Origin: Tannerella sp.
GTDB taxonomy: Bacteria; Bacteroidota; Bacteroidia; Bacteroidales; Tannerellaceae
Direction: 5' to 3'
Length of the DNA: 42,190 nucleotides
Assembly: GCF_030528505.1 (NCBI RefSeq)
Contig: NZ_JAUMYS010000022.1
Location: forward strand, 1 to 42,190
Positions 17,801-25,203 of this stretch are shown here, piece after piece; the first letter of the stretch is position 1, and every line of letters starts with the position of its first letter. A program made the position numbers and the translations under genes. Below the pieces are notes generated by a model. It had not been told where the DNA came from. It was given only the letters and a program-made list of their open reading frames with translations, and made no database searches.

Positions 17801-19246
17801 ATGAAAAAACGTTCTTTTTCATTTATAATAAGCCTATTCGTCTGCCTTTGTATAGACGGTTGCGGGAGGAACGACAAGCCGGATATACCGGAACCTCCCG
17901 CTCCACCCGATATGCCTGTGCAGACCGTAAACTACGTCACTGTCAACGATCTCTTTCCGAACCCCGAACGAGGCTTCTATAAGTATTCGCTCGGCCAGGA
18001 TCAACTCAGGGAAAAGTGGCTGCACAAGTTAAGGAAAGACAACATTTCCTTGATGTTCCGCTTCTACTACCTCAAAGACTTCAAAAATAAGCCACTTGAC
18101 GAAGCGACTCTGACGCAGATAAAGAACGACATGGCCATTTTCCGTAAGGCCGGTTTTAAAGCGATTCTGCGCTTCGGCTATTCCAATGCGGACAAAGAAC
18201 CTGATGCTCCACTGGCCATCATCCTCCGCCATCTCGACCAACTCAGACCGGTGCTGCACGAGAACAAAGACGTAATTGCCGTAATGCACGCGGGCTTTAT
18301 CGGTTCGTGGGGCGAGTGGTATTACTCAACCAATAAACTCAATAATGACGTTTCACGGAAGAAGGTGCTCGACAAGATACTGGACATATTGCCGCCCGAT
18401 CGTTTCGTACAGGTACGGCGACCTTCGTACAAACGGATGTATGTAGGAACCCAGTCTCCGATTTCTGCCCAAGAAGCGTTCGGCACCAAAGCCATTGCGC
18501 GCATAGGGCATCATAACGATTGCTTTCTGGCAAGCACCAACGACATCGGTACGTACGTCATCGACATCGCGGAAGAGAAAAAATACATGCATGCCGACGC
18601 GCTGTACGCACCCGTGGGAGGGGAAACTTGTCCGCCCGAAGGCATCAGTCCAGCCGATTGCGCCAAAGCACAGTCAGAGATGCGTTACCTGCGCTGGTCT
18701 TTTCTGAATCAGGACTATTATCACGGAGTGAACGATCAATGGATTACGCAGGGCTGCATGGATCACATTGTCCGCAACATGGGCTATCGTTTCACGTTGC
18801 AGAAAGGGAGTTATTCGACCGAGCATGCTCCCGGCAGTGAGCTTTCCGCTCTCATCACGCTAAAGAATGTAGGATATGCTCCGCCTTTTAATCCACGAAA
18901 AGTAGAGCTGATTCTCCGATCGACGGATGGGACGCGAACCTACACGGCTACTCTGCCCGACGACCCAAGGAGATGGCAGCCCGACCAAATAACGGAGTTA
19001 AAAGCCAACGTGGCTTTGCCTTCCGATATCCCCGAAGGAAGTTACAAGCTGCACCTCTTCCTGCCCGATCCGGAACCGGCCTTGCATGACCGTCCCGAAT
19101 ATGCCATCCGGTTAGCCAACCGTGACTGCTGGGAAGAAACGACCGGTTACAACGACCTGCATGTCGAAATTAAGGTGGATGCTTCTACGAAGCGCCCACC
19201 AAGTCGTTCGAAGATAACATTCACGCATAAAAAAACTAAAAGATGA
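17801..19246 (+). CDS. DUF4874/DUF4832 domain lipoprotein
   Basis: This 481-aa secreted protein has an N-terminal hydrophobic segment ending in a possible lipidated Cys21 (CIDGCGRN), then a Pro-rich linker. Residues about 45-200 look like DUF4874 (NPERGFYKY, MFRFYYLKDF, GFIGSWGEWYYS), which resembles a TIM-barrel glycoside-hydrolase fold. The rest matches DUF4832, ending in an Ig-like beta domain (LHLFLPDPEPALHDRPEYAIRLAN). These domains occur in Bacteroidetes glycan-use loci, but no activity is established. The gene follows the sulfatase after 27 bases, so the two are probably co-transcribed and act on the same glycan. Confidence 0.85.
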   Translation: MKKRSFSFIISLFVCLCIDGCGRNDKPDIPEPPAPPDMPVQTVNYVTVNDLFPNPERGFYKYSLGQDQLREKWLHKLRKDNISLMFRFYYLKDFKNKPLDEATLTQIKNDMAIFRKAGFKAILRFGYSNADKEPDAPLAIILRHLDQLRPVLHENKDVIAVMHAGFIGSWGEWYYSTNKLNNDVSRKKVLDKILDILPPDRFVQVRRPSYKRMYVGTQSPISAQEAFGTKAIARIGHHNDCFLASTNDIGTYVIDIAEEKKYMHADALYAPVGGETCPPEGISPADCAKAQSEMRYLRWSFLNQDYYHGVNDQWITQGCMDHIVRNMGYRFTLQKGSYSTEHAPGSELSALITLKNVGYAPPFNPRKVELILRSTDGTRTYTATLPDDPRRWQPDQITELKANVALPSDIPEGSYKLHLFLPDPEPALHDRPEYAIRLANRDCWEETTGYNDLHVEIKVDASTKRPPSRSKITFTHKKTKR

Positions 19247-19431
19247 ACTCTCTGGTAGCTTATTGCCTTTTCTTCGTCGTCGACTTCCGCTCCATCTCGC
19301 ATTCCCTTTTCTTCGGACTCGAACAGTGGATGGGCATATATTACCCATTAATAGGCGTTTGTTTTCAAGCATTTGCCGTATGGTGGATCGTGAAACGGCT
19401 GTATGACCTCCGACTGTTCTTCAAAGCATGA
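19243..19431 (+). CDS. Short membrane-protein ORF, possible remnant of a larger transporter/acyltransferase
   Basis: This 62-aa ORF starts at an ATG overlapping the DUF4832 stop by four bases. It has two hydrophobic stretches, the second (MGIYYPLIGVCFQAFAVWWIVKRLYDLRLFFKA) ending in a pattern typical of the last helix of DUF5009/heparan-acetyltransferase-like membrane proteins. It may be the C-terminal scrap of such a gene, common in glycan loci, or a real translationally coupled small protein. Only 11 bases separate its end from the convergent cobI stop. Confidence 0.4.
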   Translation: MNSLVAYCLFFVVDFRSISHSLFFGLEQWMGIYYPLIGVCFQAFAVWWIVKRLYDLRLFFKA

Positions 19432-19442
19432 TCCGTTAAGAT

Positions 19443-20159
19443 TCAGTTCCCAGCCCGCCGTATAAGCAGCAGCGAAAAGTAAGGAAAACGTCGGGCAAGG
19501 ATTTCTTCGCGACGACAAGTGTAAAACTGCTTTGCAACGATACCGGCGTTTTCAAAATAATGAAACGTCACATTGTCCGACACAAGCTTCAAAGCTTCTT
19601 TGACAAACGACTCGAACCGCGAAGCCTTCATCAGCACAAGTGTACGCCCTTCACCGATCCTCGCTATCAGCTCCTCTGCCGAGGCAAGGTGTGTGATGAC
19701 GGTCGTCTCTTCGTTCTGCTCCGAGATACGGATGTTTTCCGAAGCCGCACAGGCGATAAAAGCTGGCACACCGGCAATCCGCTCGACGAATATTCCCTGA
19801 GCCGTTAATATATCACTCACATAGGCAGACGACGAATAGAATCCGGCATCGCCCTCCGCCGTCAGAACGACCTTATACCCTGCCCCGTATTTCTCCGCGA
19901 TCATACGTGCCACATCCGCATAATCGTCCGTAGCATAACGACGGTTCTCGTTCATCGCCACCGGGAAAAGGCAGATTCCCGAAGACGAAACACCCAGCTC
20001 ATCAAGTATCTCCTGTGCACGCGAGAGCATCGTACCGTCAGATCTAACCGTTGCCGGACAGAAGATATAATCGGCTTCCCGCAGTTTGTTCAGCCCTTTG
20101 AGCGTAATCAATTCAGGATCTCCCGGCCCAAGAGAGACAATCGTAACACGATGTGACAT
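19443..20159 (-). CDS. cobI: Precorrin-2 C20-methyltransferase
   Basis: This 238-aa tetrapyrrole methylase matches CobI/CbiL. The SAM-binding start VTIVSLGPGDPELITLKG is followed by AEGDAGFYSSSAYV, IAGVPAFIACAAS and a C-terminal strand YFSLLLIRR. It methylates C20 of (cobalt-)precorrin-2, the step before the CobJ domain of the main operon. It is a single-domain gene set apart from the other cobalamin genes by the transporter-sulfatase segment. An AAGG lies just upstream of the start; I found no clear promoter box. Confidence 0.93.
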   Translation of the reverse strand: MSHRVTIVSLGPGDPELITLKGLNKLREADYIFCPATVRSDGTMLSRAQEILDELGVSSSGICLFPVAMNENRRYATDDYADVARMIAEKYGAGYKVVLTAEGDAGFYSSSAYVSDILTAQGIFVERIAGVPAFIACAASENIRISEQNEETTVITHLASAEELIARIGEGRTLVLMKASRFESFVKEALKLVSDNVTFHYFENAGIVAKQFYTCRREEILARRFPYFSLLLIRRAGN

Positions 20160-20204
20160 AGCCTTAGATCTTCACATTACCACTATAATTGTTTCAATAA
20201 AACA

Positions 20205-20232
20205 GAAGGGCTATCATTTCTGATACCCCTTC
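20205..20232. terminator. Hairpin terminator after the YtxH-like gene
   Basis: Twelve-base arms at 20205-20216 and 20221-20232 (GAAGGG/CCCTTC and TATCA/TGATA with one C-C mismatch) enclose a four-base loop. On the minus strand the stem is followed by TGTTTTATTG, fitting termination of the YtxH gene. On the plus strand a T-run lies slightly further on. Confidence 0.6.
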
Positions 20233-20292
20233 ACTTTCCATCTTTTTTTACCGCATTTACATACACTCGAATCAGGTACGGTAACCAATTTC

Positions 20293-20628
20293 TTACTTCT
20301 GGTTCTGAAGTTTGGCCGCTTCTTTTTTCAGTTGCTCAAGCTTTTTCTCCAGTACTTCAATGGCCTCATCAGCTTTGTAGCTGGAGTGAGAGAACAATGT
20401 TTCAATATTTTCTTCCAATGAACCTTTCAGTTCTTTCACCTTTGCCTTAAGACTTTTGCTGAAATCCTCCACACTGTGTTTGATATTATCGGAGGTATCG
20501 TCAAACGATTTTTTTATTTTCTTACGTGTTTTCGTTCCTTCATCCGGAGCAAAAAGAATACCCATTCCTGCTCCCAGCATTGCGCCTACTAAAAATGATA
20601 CGACTGTTTTTCCTGCATTATTACACAT
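20293..20628 (-). CDS. YtxH-like (gas-vesicle-type) protein
   Basis: This 111-aa protein has an N-terminal hydrophobic segment with the YtxH pattern (FLVGAMLGAGMGILFAPDEGTKTRKKI), then a long charged amphipathic helix ending in a coiled coil rich in Lys/Glu (EVLEKKLEQLKKEAAKL). YtxH-domain proteins are small membrane-associated proteins, often stress-induced, with no defined activity. The gene stands alone between a promoter box at 20660-20667 and a terminator-like hairpin at 20205-20232. Confidence 0.87.
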   Translation of the reverse strand: MCNNAGKTVVSFLVGAMLGAGMGILFAPDEGTKTRKKIKKSFDDTSDNIKHSVEDFSKSLKAKVKELKGSLEENIETLFSHSSYKADEAIEVLEKKLEQLKKEAAKLQNQK

Positions 20629-20659
20629 AGCTTTTAAAATTTTGAAATTAATACTCCTA

Positions 20660-20667
20660 CAAATATA
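20660..20667 (-). promoter_or_regulatory. -7 box of the YtxH-like gene
   Basis: TATATTTG on the minus strand is a perfect -7 box. It would start transcription near 20654, about 26 bases before the ATG. No TTTG is seen at the -33 distance. Confidence 0.55.
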
Positions 20668-20758
20668 TCATTTTATTTTTTGTTTCTACCCACTCAGACC
20701 ATTGTTTAGGCATATTTAATTCTTTTTAATTGTATTATGCCGATTGCTTTTACGCGTT

Positions 20759-21520
20759 TTATCGGACAAATACCCACTCATCCTCTTTCGAGAGGTCGGG
20801 ATAAAAGAAATAGCCTTCGCTGTCGAACGCCTGCACGTCTTGATGCTTCGTGAGTCTGTTCTTGATGATGAACCGCGCCATCAGTCCGCGCGCCTTTTTG
20901 GCATGCACGACAACCTGCCGGAAGCCGTTCGTCTCGTGTTGCAAAAAACGGATATCGATAATTCTTGTACCCTGCGGGAGCTTGTTCTTGCAGACCACCT
21001 TACCATATTCCTGCGAGGCCACGTTGATGATGATACGCTCGCCCTGCTGCAACTTCGACGCGAGGTATCCGTTAAGTGTATCGCCCCAGAAATCGTACAG
21101 ACTTTTATATCCTTCGGGAACAATTTTTCGCTGAAATTCGAGTCGGTAAGGACGTATCGCGTCCATCGGCCGGATAATCCCGTACAGCCCCGAGAGGATG
21201 TTCAGATGTTGCTGGGCAAAGGCAAAGTCGTCCGCCGAGAAGTCATGCGCATTGAGTCCCTTGTATGCGATGCCGTTGTACGCCAAAGCAGCGGCGCGGC
21301 GTGGCGCTGCAGGCAAGTCGAACGTTTGAAAATAGCCGAACACGTCGTGCGCCATCTGCGGATTGATATTCATCGACGCGGCGATCTCGTCGACCGACAT
21401 TTGGCGACAGACCTCGACCAGCTGGTCCGTCTTATCGGCAAAAAGCGGGTCGGCAGCTTTGACCGAATCGCCGGCGCCGTCAAAGTCCATTAATTTGGCA
21501 GGAGATAAAACGATTTGCAT
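20759..21520 (-). CDS. yaaA: Peroxide stress protein YaaA (DUF328/UPF0246)
   Basis: This is a 253-aa full-length YaaA protein. It opens with the family hallmark MQIVLSPAKLMDF and contains ALAYNGIAYKGL, ILSGLYGIIRPMDAIRPYRLEF, YDFWGD, IINVASQEYGKVV and VVHAKKARGLMARFII, all near-invariant in the family. In E. coli YaaA lowers free intracellular iron and limits oxidative DNA damage under peroxide stress. The gene is monocistronic, with its own promoter at 21558-21589. Confidence 0.95.
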   Translation of the reverse strand: MQIVLSPAKLMDFDGAGDSVKAADPLFADKTDQLVEVCRQMSVDEIAASMNINPQMAHDVFGYFQTFDLPAAPRRAAALAYNGIAYKGLNAHDFSADDFAFAQQHLNILSGLYGIIRPMDAIRPYRLEFQRKIVPEGYKSLYDFWGDTLNGYLASKLQQGERIIINVASQEYGKVVCKNKLPQGTRIIDIRFLQHETNGFRQVVVHAKKARGLMARFIIKNRLTKHQDVQAFDSEGYFFYPDLSKEDEWVFVR

Positions 21521-21557
21521 ATATTTTCATTTAGAGAGGTTTCTATTTTTTTTGAGG

Positions 21558-21589
21558 CAAAGATAAAGAGAACGGCTGCAAAAAACAAC
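21558..21589 (-). promoter_or_regulatory. Promoter of yaaA
   Basis: The -7 box TATCTTTG (21565-21558) is perfect. A -33-like GTTG (21589-21586) lies 20 bases upstream. The leader before the ATG would be about 30 bases. Confidence 0.6.
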
Positions 21590-21688
21590 TTTTTGATGAC
21601 CGATCATTTATCGGAAGCCGGGCACCTTTCCGACAAGTCAGGAAGCGTTTTTTTGTCTTATCTGTTTTCATAATTAAAAAACGATGCG

Positions 21689-21696
21689 TATGTTTG
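21689..21696 (+). promoter_or_regulatory. -7 box of the susC-susD operon
   Basis: TATGTTTG matches the -7 consensus, with a TTTT at 21665-21668 as a poor -33. A start near 21703 gives the susC mRNA a leader of about 265 bases. That would place the structured element at 21785-21894 inside the transcript. Confidence 0.45.
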
Positions 21697-21784
21697 TTGC
21701 AAAATCGGAAGCATTCCCGCTCCAGAATGATACGGGTCAATCCGATTCATAACATATAACTATTAGAAGCACCTTGTATGCCAT

Positions 21785-21894
21785 GGAGAGAAACTCCGAT
21801 GTAAGAATTCAGGAAGCCCGAGGTCGCATAACCGGCGGGCAGTCGGCTATGACCGTTTTGCAAAACGGCCCGAACGGAGTCTTCCTGTCTTTTT
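21785..21894 (+). promoter_or_regulatory. Structured leader of susC with terminator-like stem
   Basis: Several pairings overlap in about 110 bases. GGAG/CTCC forms a hairpin with loop AGAAA (21785-21797). CAGGAAG (21810-21816) pairs with CTTCCTG (21881-21887), followed by TCTTTTT. Inside lies the perfect 16-base palindrome CCGTTTTGCAAAACGG (21853-21868). ACTCCG (21793-21798) is also complementary to CGGAGT (21875-21880), which would compete with the first hairpin or make a pseudoknot. The layout looks like an attenuator or riboswitch. I match it to no known class. Confidence 0.5.
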
Positions 21895-21967
21895 CCGAAA
21901 CAATGCATTTACAAACAAAACCATAATACACAATTCAACAAACAATCATTTTAAAACAGTAAAAAGT

Positions 21968-24900
21968 ATGAGAAAAACGAATGGAACAAGGATCAAAATC
22001 CTTTTATTCTCTTCCATGTTATTTCTCGGAGGCAATTTGTCGGCAGAAGTAACAGCTCATGGAAAAAATCCTGAGTTTGCGCATGCAGCTCAGCAGCAAA
22101 GCGTAAGGAAGATTACCGGAACGGTCAAGGACGAATTTGGAGAAGGCATGGTCGGTGTGAACATCCTTCTCAAGGGTACCAGCACGGGAACAACTTCCGA
22201 TTACGACGGAAACTTCTCGATCGAAGTACCGCCGAATGCCGTACTGGAAATTTCGTATATCGGGTTTTTATCGCAGTCTGTACCTGTCGGAGACCGTAGC
22301 CAACTCGACATTGTGCTGGTCGAAGACACCAAGATGTTGAAAGAAGTCGTCGTGCTGGGTTACGGAACGAACGCGCGCAAGCAAGACTTGTCGGCGTCGG
22401 TCGGGATTATCAGCAACACTGATAAGTTAGTTACACGTCCGGTGGCTTCGACCGAAAGTATGTTACAGGGGCAATTGCCCGGTGTCACGATTACGGCGAA
22501 CGGAGGAGACCCGACTTCGACACCTCGCATCGTGATCCGCGGACAAGGCTCGCAGATAGGTGACAATGTGCTTTGGGTCGTCGACGGAGTACCGGGCGCC
22601 CCCATCACCTCGATGAACGAGATCGAATCGATCGTGGTCCTGAAAGATGCCGCTTCGGCTGCTATTTACGGAGCACAATCGGGAGCCGGCGGAGTCATTC
22701 TGGTCACCACAAAGCAAGCCAAGAAAGGCAAACCGAGTATTTCGTACGACGGCATCATGGGGATACGCCAAGCCACGAACCTGCCGCAGTCGCTCACGGC
22801 CGAAGAACAGATCCGCATGCGGCAAATGTCTTACACCCAAGCCGGGCTCTCCGTTCCCATCGGATGGGATACTGCGAAAAACCCGTGGGTCGGCACAACC
22901 CGTACGGACTGGATGGACGAAATTTTCCGTACAGCCTCGTACCAACGGCACAATGTTTCGTTGAATGTCGGTACGGAAGATTTCAAGAATCGCATCTCTT
23001 TCTTTTCCAATACCGACAACGGACTGTTGCTCAAAACGTACAACAATTCTATCGGTTTGCGTTATAACGGGACGTATCAACTGAATAAATGGGTTTCGAT
23101 CAGCGAAGATTTCGTATGGAAAAATTCTTCGGGCCGGGGAACGAATACCTCGAGCGCCTATTCCGGTGTGATTCTCTCGGCTATTTATATGCCCCGCAGC
23201 GCCAGGGCTTATAATCCCCTCACCGGTTCGTTCGGGGGTACCACGACGGAAGACCCCGAATACATTGCCAAATACGGCTCCAGTTATCCGGATATCCACG
23301 GCGACGTCATCAATCCGGTGCGCTCGCTGATCGCCGAGACGAACTACAACAAGACGAGCGATGTCTGGACGACAACGACCCTAAATATCGCCAACATCAT
23401 CGAAGGATTAAAATTCACAAGTCGCTTTACATATAATGTAGAAAGCAACTTGTATAAGAATTTCAATCCCCGCCGAAACGAAGTGGGCAAACCGAGCAAC
23501 ACGAATACGCTTTCGGAAAGCACGTATCGTACGGATGCGTGGAAGACGGAAAATACGCTGACGTACGATAATACCTTTGGCGAGCATACCGTAAGCGGCC
23601 TGCTTTCGACCACAGCCGATCATTACGAACATAGAAAACTGGAAGTAGAAGGAAAAACGTTCGCCAACGAATCGAAGCCCCTGCAATATCTGGCTTATGG
23701 CGAAACGACCACCGCCGGAGATATGCTGGTAGGGCCCGACGCAAACGTCTCGCTGATCTCGCGTCTGGCTTATTCGTTCAACGACCGGTATTTTGTTACG
23801 GGTTCTTGGCGTCGCGACTATGCCGGTCGTCTGCCGAAAGAAAACAACTACGGCGATTTCCCTGCTTTCACAGCCGCCTGGAAAATCTCGAACGAAAGCT
23901 TCTTCCCGAAGAGCGACTGGATCAACCTCCTCAAACTCCGCGCTTCGTGGGGACGGGTAGGCAATTTGGGCTCCATCGGTTACAATTATAAAGCGGCCAT
24001 CTTATCGAAAAAAGAAAATCCGTCGAACGAAGGCGGTCAGTACGGTACCACCGTCGGAGGCGCATGGGGCACTGCCATTTATAAAGCGGACGCTTTGAAC
24101 CGGAAACTGACGTGGGAGACTTCGGAACAGACCGACTTCGGGATGGATATCGACCTGTTCGGCGAGCGTCTGTCGCTGGGACTCGATTACTTCAGCAAAC
24201 GTACTTTTAACCTGATTCAGAAACAAACGATGGATTGGCCGCAGACGATTGGTTTAAACCCCATGCTGGTCAATCAAGGCGAGGTACATAACCGTGGTTT
24301 TGAGATGCAGGCCACGTGGAATGATCGCATCGGCAAAGATTTTTCGTATTTCATTTCAGGGAACTTCGCTTATCTGAAAAACAAGGTTTCGGACATCGGC
24401 GTTAAAAACGCGGACGGCACGCCCGGCGTATGGACGGGAGACGGCCGTTTCAGAAATGTACCCTATATGTATCAGACGGCCGAGGGAGAACCGCTGGACT
24501 CGTATTATGTGATTAAGACAGACGGTATTTTCCAGAGCGATGCCGAAGCCGCGGCGTATGTCGACAAGAACGGAAAGCGGATTCAACCGAATGCGGTGGC
24601 CGGCGACTTGAAATTCGTCGATGCCAACGGCGACGGCGTGATCAACGACAAAGACCGCCAATACTGCGGCAACGCCATGCCTAAAACAACGTTCGCCCTT
24701 TCGATGGGCTTCTCGTACAAGAAACTTTCGGTAAGCACCATGTTGCAGGGTGTCGGCGGGGCGCAGTCGCTGTACATGGCCAAATACATGCTGTTGGGCG
24801 ATGTGGAAGGAAACTTCAATCGCCAGAACACCATCCTCGACGCGTGGAGCCCGAACAACACGTCGTCTGCGATTCCCCGTCTCTCGAAATCGGATCCCAA

Positions 24901-25171
24901 CGGCAACTTCACCACTCCTTCGGACTGGTATCTCGAAGATGCTTCCTACCTGAGGGTGAAGAACCTTACCGTCGCTTTCGATCTGACCGATATGTTCCGC
25001 AAGGTGTCCGGCCCCGAGAGACAGAACAGCCGGCTCTCCGTATATTTCAGCGGCGAAAACTTATACACCTTCACCAAGTATTCGGGCATGGATCCGGAAA
25101 CGGGAGGATACGACGCGTTGAAGTATCCGCTTTCGCGTGTGCTGTCTTTAGGCATACAACTTACGTATTAA
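21968..25171 (+). CDS. SusC/RagA-type TonB-dependent outer-membrane transporter
   Basis: This is a 1067-aa outer-membrane protein. A signal peptide (about 1-27) precedes a carboxypeptidase-regulatory-like domain at about 45-125 (ITGTVKDEFGEGMVGVNILLKG, YDGNFSIEVP, LEISYIGF). The SusC-family linker KEVVVLGYGT, a plug domain (LQGQLPGVTITANGGDP, VLKDAASAAIYGAQSGAGGVILVTTK) and a 22-strand-type barrel ending in an aromatic residue (LGIQLTY) follow. SusC proteins import glycans or peptides together with a SusD lid. The susD gene follows after 32 bases. No degradative enzyme is linked, so the substrate cannot be read from context. Confidence 0.96.
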   Translation: MRKTNGTRIKILLFSSMLFLGGNLSAEVTAHGKNPEFAHAAQQQSVRKITGTVKDEFGEGMVGVNILLKGTSTGTTSDYDGNFSIEVPPNAVLEISYIGFLSQSVPVGDRSQLDIVLVEDTKMLKEVVVLGYGTNARKQDLSASVGIISNTDKLVTRPVASTESMLQGQLPGVTITANGGDPTSTPRIVIRGQGSQIGDNVLWVVDGVPGAPITSMNEIESIVVLKDAASAAIYGAQSGAGGVILVTTKQAKKGKPSISYDGIMGIRQATNLPQSLTAEEQIRMRQMSYTQAGLSVPIGWDTAKNPWVGTTRTDWMDEIFRTASYQRHNVSLNVGTEDFKNRISFFSNTDNGLLLKTYNNSIGLRYNGTYQLNKWVSISEDFVWKNSSGRGTNTSSAYSGVILSAIYMPRSARAYNPLTGSFGGTTTEDPEYIAKYGSSYPDIHGDVINPVRSLIAETNYNKTSDVWTTTTLNIANIIEGLKFTSRFTYNVESNLYKNFNPRRNEVGKPSNTNTLSESTYRTDAWKTENTLTYDNTFGEHTVSGLLSTTADHYEHRKLEVEGKTFANESKPLQYLAYGETTTAGDMLVGPDANVSLISRLAYSFNDRYFVTGSWRRDYAGRLPKENNYGDFPAFTAAWKISNESFFPKSDWINLLKLRASWGRVGNLGSIGYNYKAAILSKKENPSNEGGQYGTTVGGAWGTAIYKADALNRKLTWETSEQTDFGMDIDLFGERLSLGLDYFSKRTFNLIQKQTMDWPQTIGLNPMLVNQGEVHNRGFEMQATWNDRIGKDFSYFISGNFAYLKNKVSDIGVKNADGTPGVWTGDGRFRNVPYMYQTAEGEPLDSYYVIKTDGIFQSDAEAAAYVDKNGKRIQPNAVAGDLKFVDANGDGVINDKDRQYCGNAMPKTTFALSMGFSYKKLSVSTMLQGVGGAQSLYMAKYMLLGDVEGNFNRQNTILDAWSPNNTSSAIPRLSKSDPNGNFTTPSDWYLEDASYLRVKNLTVAFDLTDMFRKVSGPERQNSRLSVYFSGENLYTFTKYSGMDPETGGYDALKYPLSRVLSLGIQLTY

Positions 25172-25203
25172 TCTATTGTATTCATCAAAAAAAGAAGAAG
25201 AAC

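Noticed and set aside
21543-21740. 65-codon minus-strand ORF upstream of yaaA
   Set aside because: It overlaps the yaaA promoter and the susC -7 box and has no recognisable features.
21785-21894. Cobalamin or TPP riboswitch
   Set aside because: Neither the B12 box nor the TPP consensus segments are present, so only an unclassified structured leader is claimed.
24844-25203. N-terminal extension of SusD inside susC
   Set aside because: This part overlaps the end of the SusC barrel in another frame; the SusD signal peptide begins at 25204.
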